Shown: one piece after another, positions 55,467-63,753 of the stretch
Layout: every line of letters starts with the position of its first letter
Position numbering within the stretch: the first letter of the stretch is position 1
DNA from: Martinezella hainanensis
Lineage (GTDB): Bacteria > Pseudomonadota > Alphaproteobacteria > Rhizobiales > Rhizobiaceae
Length of the DNA: 64,000 nt
Direction: 5' to 3'
NCBI RefSeq assembly: GCF_900094555.1
Contig: NZ_FMAC01000006.1
Coordinates: 62,001-126,000, forward strand
Translations under genes and position numbers: made by a program
The notes under the pieces: generated by a model
Database searches by the model: none
Seen by the model: only the letters and a program-made list of their open reading frames with translations
What the model was told of the DNA's origin: nothing

Positions 55467-57068
55467 TCAGGCGTTCGGGCTCAGCCATATCTGGCCGAAG
55501 CTGTTGTTGATGCCCTGCGCTCCCGGTGCGAAGTTCTTCACCCGCTTGTTGGCAACGATCTGCGCACCTGCCGCCACCAGATCGACGGACACAATATCAT
55601 CATGGATGATGTGCTGGAACTTGTACCAAAGCTGCCGGCGCTTGTCCTCATCCGGCTCGACGGCGGCAGCTTCAAGAACAGCGTCGACCTCCGGATTGGA
55701 ATAGTGGCTGGCATTGGAGAACACCAGGCCGATCTTGAAGTTCTTCGACCAATAGGCGCGTTGCACGCCGAGCGTCGGATCGAACGTATTGGATAGGGAT
55801 TCTATCACCAGGTCCCAGGCGCGATCCGTGTAAACGGTCTTCAGGAAAGTGGCGAGATCGAGCTTCAGGATCTCGGCATCGATGCCGATCGCGGCAAGCG
55901 ATTGCTTGATGAAATCGGCATAGGAGGGCTGGAGAAAAGAGTTATAGGCAAGACGCAGCTTGAAACGTGTGCCGTTTGCGCCGCGCGGATAGCCGGCATC
56001 GTCGAGCAGCTTGTTGGCAAGCTTTGGGTCGGGTTCGCGCGCCTTGATGCTCGGATCATACCATTTCGGCAAAGCGGTGCTGATCGGGCTCGGCGAAACC
56101 TGCGCATAGCCGAACAGGGCAATATCCACGAGCTTCTGCAGATCGATCGCATGCGCGATCGCCAGCCGTACATCCTTCTTCTTCAAGATCTCGTTCTCAT
56201 AGTTGAAGAACAGCTGCTGCTGCGGCCCGGAATAGGCGTAGGTCGTGGTATCGACGACAAGGTTTGTATTGGCCTTCAACCGCTCGATATCCGATAGCGG
56301 TACGGGATTCGCGCCGATATCGATCTCCCCCGTCTCGAGCGCCGCAGCCCTTGCCGCCGGATCGAGAATGACGCGCAGGACAACGCGGTCGAGATACGGC
56401 TTCGGCGCATCCCAATAATCGGGATTTCGGTCGAAGATCAGGTGGCTGCCTGGCACCCACTCCTTGAGGATGAAGGGACCGGTGCCGATCGTCTGCGCAA
56501 GGGTCGGCTGCTCGGTCGGTTTGAAGGTCTCGTACACATGCTTCGGCACGATCGGCGATTCCGAACTGCCGAGCGCCGAAATCAGGTAAGGGGCCGGCTT
56601 GGAAAGAACAATGACGGCCGTCAGGGGATCGGGCGTTTCGACCGATGTCACGTTCTGAAAGGTGATGCGCCCGCGCGGATGCGCTTCCTTCAGGCGAAAG
56701 ATGGTGAACTTGACATCCTCGGAGGTGAAGTCCTTGCCATCATGCCATTTGACGCCCTTGCGCAGCGTGAAAGTATAGCGCAGACCATCATCGCTCGCCT
56801 TCCACGATGTGGCCAGCAGCGCCGTTGGGTTGAGGTCATAGTCGAAATCCAGAAGGCCCTCGTTGATTTTCGGTCCGATCGCCTGTCCCGTGCCTGAGGA
56901 CGTGTTGATCGCGATCAGTGCTGTCGGATCGGGATAGTAAGCCCAGTTCAGGGTTCCGCCGCTCACCGGCGTCTCCGCGGCGCCTGCCCATGACGGAATG
57001 CCGCCGAAGGCGAGGCCCGCGCCTCCCAGGAGCAGCAATTGGTTGAAGTGACGGCGATTGATCGACAT
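55467..57068 (-). CDS. Family 5 (Dpp/Opp-type) substrate-binding protein, Tat-exported
   Basis: A 533-residue family-5 solute-binding protein with a twin-arginine signal (NRRHFNQLLLLGGAGLAF) almost matching that of the protein at 40748. Family phrases include INEGLLDFDYDLNPTALLAT, FTLRKGVKWHDGKDFT and NPDYWDAPKPYLDRVVLR. It has no permease next to it and is divergent from the fourth NtaA-type monooxygenase. It may hand its ligand to the Dpp-type permease at 46-50 kb, giving one channel with several ligand specificities. Confidence 0.9.
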   Translation of the reverse strand: MSINRRHFNQLLLLGGAGLAFGGIPSWAGAAETPVSGGTLNWAYYPDPTALIAINTSSGTGQAIGPKINEGLLDFDYDLNPTALLATSWKASDDGLRYTFTLRKGVKWHDGKDFTSEDVKFTIFRLKEAHPRGRITFQNVTSVETPDPLTAVIVLSKPAPYLISALGSSESPIVPKHVYETFKPTEQPTLAQTIGTGPFILKEWVPGSHLIFDRNPDYWDAPKPYLDRVVLRVILDPAARAAALETGEIDIGANPVPLSDIERLKANTNLVVDTTTYAYSGPQQQLFFNYENEILKKKDVRLAIAHAIDLQKLVDIALFGYAQVSPSPISTALPKWYDPSIKAREPDPKLANKLLDDAGYPRGANGTRFKLRLAYNSFLQPSYADFIKQSLAAIGIDAEILKLDLATFLKTVYTDRAWDLVIESLSNTFDPTLGVQRAYWSKNFKIGLVFSNASHYSNPEVDAVLEAAAVEPDEDKRRQLWYKFQHIIHDDIVSVDLVAAGAQIVANKRVKNFAPGAQGINNSFGQIWLSPNA

Positions 57069-57353
57069 TTGCTCGCTCCGAAATTGGCGTTGTGGGCACG
57101 ATGACCCGTCGCGAAAATGATCGCCACGAAACCACGAGATCCAAAGTCAGTTTTTCTAGCGCGCTGCGAAAGCAATCCTTCCCGTGCCCGGATATTCGAT
57201 ATTTGCGACGCAGAATGATGCAGGCGCCCACTCGTCTTGCGATCGACGGAAATTATTTTCCCCGGCTTGAACGATATTAGTCTATAAATTCTGTAGGGAA
57301 TTGCCCGCGCGAACTAGCGTGCATCGCCCTCACGGAACAAAAGGCGCAGCCGC
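57069..57353. promoter_or_regulatory. Divergent promoter region
   Basis: A 285-base spacer between the binding-protein and monooxygenase genes. At 57279-57297 it has AGTCTATAAATTCTGTAGG: AGTCTATA also occurs at 40535-40542 and TCTGTAGG at 50180-50187. An imperfect dyad CTATA-N5-TGTAG lies at 57282-57296. Confidence 0.45.
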
Positions 57354-58688
57354 ATGACGACCACGAAACGACAGCTCCATCTCAATGTCGGCGTCAACAC
57401 GACAGGTTACCTCGCCAATGCCTGGCGCTATCGCACCGGCGACCGCCATGACATCAACAACCCCGACTACTATCGCCGGCTGACGGAGCTGGCACATAAA
57501 GGCTTGTTCGACGCGGTCTTCTTCTCCGATCATCCCGCCTTGATGACCGATCCGAATGGTCGTCCCTTTCATACGATCGATCCCTTGATCCTGTGCACCG
57601 CGCTGGCAGCACAGGTGCCGGATATCGGCTTCGTTGCGACGATGTCGTCCACCTATAACTCACCCTATAATCTTGCCAGGCGCACACAGTCCGCCGATAT
57701 CATTTCGGGCGGGCGCATGATCATCAACATCGTGTCCTCCTTCAATCCGAATGTTGCCGCCAATTTCGGCGCGGAACCTTTGCCGCCACGCAGCGAGCGC
57801 TATGCGAAGGCGTCCGAATTCCTCGATGTCGCCAAGAAGCTCTGGTCGAGCTGGGACCCGGCACGCGAAGGCGACGTCCCGGAAAATCGCTTCTGGGACG
57901 CGGCAAGCGCACAGGCGATCGACCATTCCGGTGATTATTTTACTGTGCAAGGACCGCTGAACGTCCCTGTCGGACCACAGGGTCATCCGGTGATCGCACA
58001 GGCGGGCGCCTCCGAGGGCGGCATCGATCTAGCGGCCCGCCATGGCGAGATCATCTACTGCAACATTCTCTCTCGGCCCGCAGGCCAAGCTTTTGGCAGG
58101 AAGGTCAAGGATCGGGCCATGGTTCTCGGGCGTGATCCTTCCGGAATACGCATCGTTCCCGGACTGGTGACCATTCTGGGAAAGAGCCGCGAGGAAGCCC
58201 TGCGCAAGCATGAGCTCTTTAGCGGTACAGGCTCGGAGGACGGGCTGATTGCCCGCTTCATCAGGGATAACGGCATCGATCCCGATGGCTTCGATCCGGA
58301 TGCGGTTCTGGATCCTGAGCGCTTCATCCCCGATCCCAATCGCATCCAGGCCGTCGGCATGGGTCTGGGACTATCGGACCTTCTGTCTCACGAAAAGCTG
58401 ACGGCGCGCCAAGCGGTGCGCCGTTCCGAAGGGCACCATCGCCTCGTGCTCGGCACGCCGGAGGAGGTCGCCGATGCCATCATAGACCTTTGGGCCGACG
58501 GTACGGTGGATGGCTACACGTTGCAGCCGCCACGAGCGCCCGACGATATCGAAGAGTTCGTCGCCAACGTCATTCCGCTTCTTCAGGAGCGCGGCGTTTA
58601 CAGGACGACCTATGACAACAAGACGATCCGCGATCGGTATGGCTTGCCTTATCCATTCAAAGGCGGGAAAAACACCGACATGGACTGA
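57354..58688 (+). CDS. NtaA/SnaA/DszA-family FMNH2-dependent monooxygenase, fourth copy
   Basis: A 444-residue luciferase-like monooxygenase starting QLHLNVGVNTTGYLANAWRY, with MSSTYNSPYNLARRTQSADI and SGGRMIINIVSS. It is the most divergent of the four NtaA-type proteins; the usual GGRAGWN becomes GGRMIIN, and an insertion rich in DPDG/DPER lies near residue 310. This suggests another substrate. It is a single gene divergent from the binding-protein gene at 55467. It marks the right edge of the organosulfur island. Confidence 0.87.
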   Translation: MTTTKRQLHLNVGVNTTGYLANAWRYRTGDRHDINNPDYYRRLTELAHKGLFDAVFFSDHPALMTDPNGRPFHTIDPLILCTALAAQVPDIGFVATMSSTYNSPYNLARRTQSADIISGGRMIINIVSSFNPNVAANFGAEPLPPRSERYAKASEFLDVAKKLWSSWDPAREGDVPENRFWDAASAQAIDHSGDYFTVQGPLNVPVGPQGHPVIAQAGASEGGIDLAARHGEIIYCNILSRPAGQAFGRKVKDRAMVLGRDPSGIRIVPGLVTILGKSREEALRKHELFSGTGSEDGLIARFIRDNGIDPDGFDPDAVLDPERFIPDPNRIQAVGMGLGLSDLLSHEKLTARQAVRRSEGHHRLVLGTPEEVADAIIDLWADGTVDGYTLQPPRAPDDIEEFVANVIPLLQERGVYRTTYDNKTIRDRYGLPYPFKGGKNTDMD

Positions 58689-58942
58689 CCGCCTTGTCGT
58701 AATCCATGGACGCTACGGGCGTTTCGACGAAAGTTGTAATTGCCTCTGGTGACATTGCCATACTGACGCTGACCCACAGATTTATCGCCGCCAGAAACGC
58801 ACCCCGGACACCGCAAACCATTGATCTGTCACCTTGGCCCACTCCGATTGCAATATCAGTCAGGCATGCTGAACCTCACTATTCCAAGATTGTAAACGCT
58901 CCCTATATCGCACTGGAACGCAATCTTGATTGACGACATTCC

Positions 58943-59480
58943 ATGATCATTGGCATTGACCTCGGCATGACGAATTCTTTGATAGGCCGTTGCGAAAACG
59001 GCAAATCGGTACTGCTCCCGAATTCATCCGGCAGCGTGCTGACACTTTCTGCAGTTCGCTGGCTGAAGGTGGAGTGTCGTCGGCCACGCGGCGCGCGACC
59101 GCCTCGTCAGTCACCTGAATCTCAGCGCTGCTGCGTTTAAGCGCTACATGGGCGCGCCGCGGGAAACCAAGCTGGGCGGGCGCGTATTCCGCCCGGAGGA
59201 ACTGTCATCCTTTGCTTTGCGCAGCCTGCTTGCCGATGCTGAAGCGGCAACCGGCGAAAAACCGACGAAGGCGGTTATTTCCGTGCCGGCATATTTTTCC
59301 AATGGTCAACGCTACGCAACCCGAGCGGCCGCGGAACTGGCCGGTCTGAAAGTCGAGCGCCTGATCAATGAACCCACGGCAGCCGCCCTCGCCTACGGGC
59401 TTCAAAAGCGTGAGGATGAAAGCCGGTTCTTGGTCTTCGATCTGGGTGGCGGAACCTTCGATGTGTCGATTGCCGAATGA
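58943..59480 (+). pseudogene. Frameshifted and truncated Hsp70 (HscC/DnaK-like) remnant
   Basis: The start, MIIGIDLGMTNSL, is the Hsp70 phosphate-binding loop (with Met where the family has Thr). After about residue 37, the reading frame is broken: homology continues as LAEGGV in one frame and VVGHAARDRLVSH in another, so at least two indels lie within about 59055-59080. The third segment runs through AAAFKRYMG, VISVPAYFSNGQR and LINEPTAAALAYG to DLGGGTFDVSIAE, then stops at 59480. The rest of the ATPase domain and all of the substrate-binding domain (some 350-400 residues) are missing. The convergent AraC gene begins only 4 bases later, so a rearrangement probably removed the 3' part. Non-functional as a chaperone. 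Confidence 0.85.
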
Positions 59481-59484
59481 AACC

Positions 59485-60486
59485 CTATTCAGGGTGCCGC
59501 CGCCGGCGCCACTGGGCGGGACTGATGCTCTCCAGCCTGAGGAAATGCCGCCCCAAATGACTTTGATCAACGAACCCGCACATGACGGCGATCTCGGCGA
59601 GGCTTTCCGTAGTCTGCGCCATTAACGACTTTGCCAGCTCGATCCTCCTTCTTGTGATCCACTGGTGAGGCGTCATACCGAACGTGACGCGAAAGGCGCG
59701 TGCAAAATAGCTCGCGGAGATACCGCACTCCCGACTAAGCTCAGCAATGGAAGGATCGGCAGCGAGATTCGCCTCGATGAAGTCGCAAGCGCGGCGGGTC
59801 TGCCAAGGTGTCAGCCCGCCCGTCGTGCTGGCGCTTCTCCGAATATTGCCATAAGTATAGATGACGTGATCATGCAACGCTAAAGCAATGTACTCCATAA
59901 ATGCTGTGGTGACCTGCACTGAATTGAGTATGGCAGGCAATACCGTTAGCGCGAGGCGGTAAAGGACGACGTCGTCTTGTCCGAGGCAATCGGCCCGGAG
60001 ACCTCCAACTCGGGGAAGGCCCCTCTCATAGGCCATGCAGTCGATGGTGGTTTGCGGCAGATGAATGCGTATGCTGTCATAACTTGCCTCCAGGCTAACT
60101 TCGTTTCTCGAGGTTAAGTCAAATAGATAGGCTTTTCCCGGATCCTGAACGACGGATTGTCGCCTTCCATCGATAGAGACGATCGGATAGCGGGCCGGCG
60201 CTAACGGGATATTGAAGACGAAAGCCTCCTCGCGAGGAGATGGCATGGAAAGGCCACGCTGAGGCTCCAAGTTCTTGAAGTGCGAGAACGCAATTTCCGA
60301 CGCGCCAGCAATCCGAGCGGCGACGGTCGGAGGCGGCGGGATTCTGTATCCCTTGCTAATGGCGAAGGACACCCGATCGGCGAGCACGCGAACCTCCCAT
60401 GCGGTCAAGATTCTCTTGGAATTTTCCTGATCCTGTTCCCTGCGCATTGCCGCGCAAAGGAAATGCGAGCCATCAATTGAGATCAA
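59485..60486 (-). CDS. AraC-family transcriptional regulator
   Basis: A 333-residue regulator. The N-terminal two thirds resemble the AraC-binding-like cupin sensor, with no motif for a named ligand. The C-terminal AraC/XylS DNA-binding domain (about 230-330) has both helix-turn-helices: SIAELSRECGISASYFARAF, then ...SLAEIAVMCGFVDQSHLGRH. It is convergent with the Hsp70 remnant and divergent from the HD-domain gene at 60671, a possible target. Nothing indicates a link to the polysaccharide locus 40 kb away. Confidence 0.88.
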   Translation of the reverse strand: MISIDGSHFLCAAMRREQDQENSKRILTAWEVRVLADRVSFAISKGYRIPPPPTVAARIAGASEIAFSHFKNLEPQRGLSMPSPREEAFVFNIPLAPARYPIVSIDGRRQSVVQDPGKAYLFDLTSRNEVSLEASYDSIRIHLPQTTIDCMAYERGLPRVGGLRADCLGQDDVVLYRLALTVLPAILNSVQVTTAFMEYIALALHDHVIYTYGNIRRSASTTGGLTPWQTRRACDFIEANLAADPSIAELSRECGISASYFARAFRVTFGMTPHQWITRRRIELAKSLMAQTTESLAEIAVMCGFVDQSHLGRHFLRLESISPAQWRRRRHPE

Positions 60487-60670
60487 AAACGATCTCGGTT
60501 GATTGATACCAACTCGGGCGCCTTCCTACCAGACCTCATCCCATCACATCTCTACCATTTGACGAGTGCAGGCATCCGCAGCCAGCAGTGGAACCGACTG
60601 TCCCGAAAGAGCCGCCGCACACTAGGCCATGACCAAGACGTCTGAACCGCCAACCGAGAGGTGACCGCGC

Positions 60671-61312
60671 ATGTCGTTCAATGTCGAAGGTGTTTCGATC
60701 CCGGACAGCAAGCTCGCGAAGGAGATCACGGAGCTGGTTCGCACCACAGCCCCGCCGCTCCTCTTTCATCACTCGAGCCGAGTCTACTACTTCGGGGCAC
60801 TCTCGGGCGTGAGGCGCGGTCTGAAATTTGATCGCGAACTCCTCTATGCCGGAGCGATGTTTCACGACATGGGGCTACTGCACGAACACAGCAGTCCCAA
60901 CAAGCGCTTCGAGGTCGATGGCGCCGATGTCGCCCGTGACTTCCTCAAAGGCCGCGGCATCTCCGAGGCGGAGATCGATCTGGTTTGGGCCGCGATTGCC
61001 CTGCACACGACGCCCGGTATTCCCGAGTTCATGCATCCTGTTGTCGCCCTTGTGACCGCCGGCGTCGAGATGGATGTCCTTGGCCTGACCTATCAGGAGT
61101 TTTCCGATGTCCAGCGCGAAGCTGTCGTGAAAGCGCACCCCCGCACGATCCACTTCAAGGAGGACATCATCCAGGCCTTCTACGACGGCATCAAACACAA
61201 ACCGGAAACAACCTTCGGCAACGTCAAAGCCGACGTCGTCGCCGATAAGGATCACAGCTTTCATCCTGGCAACTTCTGCAGCGTCATTCGCCGCTCGCCC
61301 TGGCAAGCCTGA
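60671..61312 (+). CDS. HD-domain protein, cyanamide-hydratase-like
   Basis: A 213-residue HD-superfamily metalloprotein. Candidate metal ligands are the His pair in FHHSSRVYYFG (33-34), the HD pair in MFHDMGLL (His65, Asp66) and a downstream ALHTTPG His. HHSxRVYYFG followed by a FHDMG motif resembles fungal cyanamide hydratase and related bacterial HD hydrolases. The start follows the sequence GAGAGGTGACC. It is divergent from the AraC gene and followed by the alpha/beta hydrolase gene after about 80 bases. The true substrate is unknown. Confidence 0.78.
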   Translation: MSFNVEGVSIPDSKLAKEITELVRTTAPPLLFHHSSRVYYFGALSGVRRGLKFDRELLYAGAMFHDMGLLHEHSSPNKRFEVDGADVARDFLKGRGISEAEIDLVWAAIALHTTPGIPEFMHPVVALVTAGVEMDVLGLTYQEFSDVQREAVVKAHPRTIHFKEDIIQAFYDGIKHKPETTFGNVKADVVADKDHSFHPGNFCSVIRRSPWQA

Positions 61313-61393
61313 GCCGGATCCGGCGGGCTGCTTGCCGCAGGATTCTCGCAATCACAAATCATCGACCACCGAGGCGCACGAACGGAGATTAAC

Positions 61394-62218
61394 ATGGGTA
61401 TTCTTAAACTAAGGGACGGTACCGAACTCTTCTTCAAGGATTGGGGAACAGGCCAGCCGCTCGTTTTCCACCACGGATGGCCCTTGTCGGCGGATGATTG
61501 GGATGCGCAGCTCATCTTCTTTCTCGACAAGGGCTATCGGGTGATCGCCCATGACCGGAGAGGTCATGGCCGCTCCACACAGACGGATAGTGGAAACGAT
61601 ATGGACACCTACGCTACCGATGTCGCGGAACTCGTCGAGGCCCTCGACCTTCGGGATGCGATCCACATCGGTCATTCGACCGGCGGAGGAGAAGTGGCGC
61701 GATACGTTGCCCGTCATGGCAGGGGGCGTGTTGCGAAGGCGGTGCTGGCTGGTGCCGTTCCCCCAATCATGGTGAAGACAGAAAGCAACCCGGGCGGACT
61801 GCCTCTTAGCGTGTTCGATGGCATACGCACTGCATTGGCGGCCAACCGCGCACAGCTCTACCGCGATCTGCCAAGCGGCCCCTTCTACGGCTTCAATCGG
61901 CCCGGCTCCAAATCTATCCCTGGCGTCGTCGATAACTGGTGGCGTCAGGGTATGATGGGCGGAGCGAAAGCGCATTACGATTGTATCAAAGCGTTTTCGG
62001 AGACGGATTTCACCACGGACCTCAAGGCGATCGACGTGCCGACGCTGGTGCTGCACGGCACAGACGACCAGATCGTCCCCTATGAGGATTCCGCCCCGCT
62101 CTCGGTGAAGCTGCTCAAGCATGGTCGCCTCAAGGTCTATTCCGGTTATTCGCATGGCTTGTTGACCGTCAATGCGGAGGAATTGAATTCCGATATCCTG
62201 GCCTTCCTCCGCGAATAA
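61394..62218 (+). CDS. Alpha/beta hydrolase (non-haem chloroperoxidase/arylesterase type)
   Basis: A 274-residue alpha/beta hydrolase. The nucleophile elbow GHSTGGGE gives Ser95; the acid is Asp224 or Asp225 in HGTDDQIVP, and the His is 254 in GYSHGLL. HHGWPLSADDWD near the N-terminus is the oxyanion region. The sequence closely fits the cofactor-free haloperoxidase (CPO-L-like) esterases, whose in vivo role is usually ester hydrolysis or perhydrolysis. No signal peptide. CGGAG precedes the ATG. Confidence 0.9.
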   Translation: MGILKLRDGTELFFKDWGTGQPLVFHHGWPLSADDWDAQLIFFLDKGYRVIAHDRRGHGRSTQTDSGNDMDTYATDVAELVEALDLRDAIHIGHSTGGGEVARYVARHGRGRVAKAVLAGAVPPIMVKTESNPGGLPLSVFDGIRTALAANRAQLYRDLPSGPFYGFNRPGSKSIPGVVDNWWRQGMMGGAKAHYDCIKAFSETDFTTDLKAIDVPTLVLHGTDDQIVPYEDSAPLSVKLLKHGRLKVYSGYSHGLLTVNAEELNSDILAFLRE

Positions 62219-62312
62219 TCGTTCTTCGAGCGACCTGCCGGGCGAGATATCGCCAAGGATGCATCGCTCGTGGGGAGACCGTGCAAAGTCATAAATGAAC
62301 GCGCGATCACAT

Positions 62313-62354
62313 TAGGAGCATATGCTCTCTTGAATATAAGAGCATATGCTCCTA
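62313..62354. promoter_or_regulatory. Long perfect inverted-repeat operator upstream of the NmrA gene
   Basis: Two 16-base arms (62313-62328 and 62339-62354) are exact reverse complements around a 10-base spacer. Each arm also contains the 12-base palindrome GAGCATATGCTC, centre to centre 24 bp apart. It lies 46 bases before the NmrA start, as expected for a dimer-pair repressor site (HxlR, MarR or TetR type). Confidence 0.75.
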
Positions 62355-62399
62355 TATCGTTTGGAAAGCAAACGCTCCCAAACAGGAAAGGAACAGACC

Positions 62400-63290
62400 A
62401 TGAGCGAAGCAACCATTCTCGTCAGCGGCGCGACCGGACGGACCGGAGGCGCCGCGATCGATGAATTGCTGAAGATGGGGAAGTCAGTACGCGCCTATGT
62501 GCGTTCGGATGACGAGCGGGCGGCGGCGCTGAGGCAGCGCGGTGTCGATATCGCCGTTGGAGACTTCACTGATATAGACGATATCCGAGCCGCCATGGAA
62601 GGCGTCCGATCAGCCTATTTCCTTCATCCCATCGCACCAGGGATCATCGGGGCCGCCGCTTACTTCGCGCAGGCGGCAAAGGAAGCGGGCGTCGAGGCAA
62701 TCGTCAACATGTCGCAGATTTCGGCACGTCGTGAATCGGCAAGCCACGCGGCACAGGATCATTGGGTTTCCGAACGGGTCTTCGACTGGTCCGGTGTCCC
62801 GACAACGCATCTTCGCCCGACCTTCTTCGCTGACTGGCTTGTTTATCCGCATTTTGCCAAGGAGATATCGGCCACGAGGAAGATCGAGTTTCCGTTCGAG
62901 AATGGCCGTCACGCGCCGATCGCGACCGACGACCAGGGCCGTGTCATCGCCCATATACTGGCCAATCCGGAAAGCCATGGAGGCAAGACCTACACGCTCA
63001 CCGGCCCGATCGAACTGAATCACACCGAAATCGCTGCCGCGATGAGCGATGTGCTTGACGCCAGGATCGAATACGCGCCGACCTCGATCGAAGTCTTCAA
63101 GGACAAGATGGAAAATCTCTATAAATTCCCTCCTTTCCTTGTGCAGCATCTGGTTGAAGTCGCTCAGAACTATCGCGACGGCATCTTCTCAGGCGCCAGC
63201 GATGCTGTGGAGAAGATCACCGGCAAGCCAGCACTCTCGGTCCAGGAGTTCATCGTCAACAATCGTGCCGTCTTCGCGAAAGCATCGTGA
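62400..63290 (+). CDS. NmrA-family NAD(P)-binding protein (quinone-oxidoreductase-like)
   Basis: A 296-residue atypical SDR. The NADP motif is SGATGRTGG (9-17), followed by VRAYVRSDDERAAAL. It lacks the YxxxK catalytic pair, as usual for NmrA/QorB-like proteins, which sense NADP(H) or reduce quinones. The start is the ATG at 62400 with AGGAAAGGA upstream; a longer frame to 62346 begins inside the operator. The operator arrangement suggests repression relieved by electrophiles or quinones. The SnoaL-like gene follows 21 bases later. Confidence 0.87.
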   Translation: MSEATILVSGATGRTGGAAIDELLKMGKSVRAYVRSDDERAAALRQRGVDIAVGDFTDIDDIRAAMEGVRSAYFLHPIAPGIIGAAAYFAQAAKEAGVEAIVNMSQISARRESASHAAQDHWVSERVFDWSGVPTTHLRPTFFADWLVYPHFAKEISATRKIEFPFENGRHAPIATDDQGRVIAHILANPESHGGKTYTLTGPIELNHTEIAAAMSDVLDARIEYAPTSIEVFKDKMENLYKFPPFLVQHLVEVAQNYRDGIFSGASDAVEKITGKPALSVQEFIVNNRAVFAKAS

Positions 63291-63311
63291 AGGCAAGCTG
63301 GAGGTTAAACC

Positions 63312-63686
63312 ATGTCAAGTTTGAAAGATGCACGTCACCCCTTTCTCGATGACCTCACCGAGAAGGCTGAATTGACCAGTTCGGTGCTGCGCGGCGCCAT
63401 TAAAGGACGCGAGGCGATCCGCCTGGTCGTCGACACGGTCGGAACCTTCTACGCGTCGCAGAAACCTACATTTCTTGAAACCGTCGGTTCGCGACTGTTT
63501 CTCGAATACGAGGCGGTTCTGACGACCGGAGAGAGCCTGAGCGCCGTTGTCGTCGTCGACCACAATGCGGATGGGACCGTGCCCCATGTGAGCGTGCGAA
63601 TGAGCCCGATTGGTCCGCTATTATCACTCGCGACCCATCTGCGAGAGGCACTGTCAGACCAGCTATCGGAAGATCTTTTTCTTTGA
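63312..63686 (+). CDS. SnoaL-like/NTF2-fold small protein
   Basis: A 124-residue protein that looks like a SnoaL/NTF2-fold cone: an N-terminal helix pair, GREAIRLVVDTVGTFY, then four beta strands (LFLEYEAVLTTGESLSAVVV and onward). Members are polyketide cyclases, isomerases or small-molecule binders; no catalytic residues can be assigned here. GGAGG precedes the ATG. Co-transcribed with the NmrA gene and probably with the SDR gene after it. Confidence 0.75.
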   Translation: MSSLKDARHPFLDDLTEKAELTSSVLRGAIKGREAIRLVVDTVGTFYASQKPTFLETVGSRLFLEYEAVLTTGESLSAVVVVDHNADGTVPHVSVRMSPIGPLLSLATHLREALSDQLSEDLFL

Positions 63687-63753
63687 ACCCAACCTTCGCG
63701 GGCGGCACAAGACTTGGTGTCCTGACCCGCGGCTTTAGGAAAGATAATGCGTC

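Noticed and set aside
59485..60486. The AraC regulator as the missing CuxR-like activator of the uxs1 locus
   Set aside because: It is more than 40 kb from the locus, is divergent from an HD-domain gene, and I see no feature specific to CuxR in its N-terminal domain.
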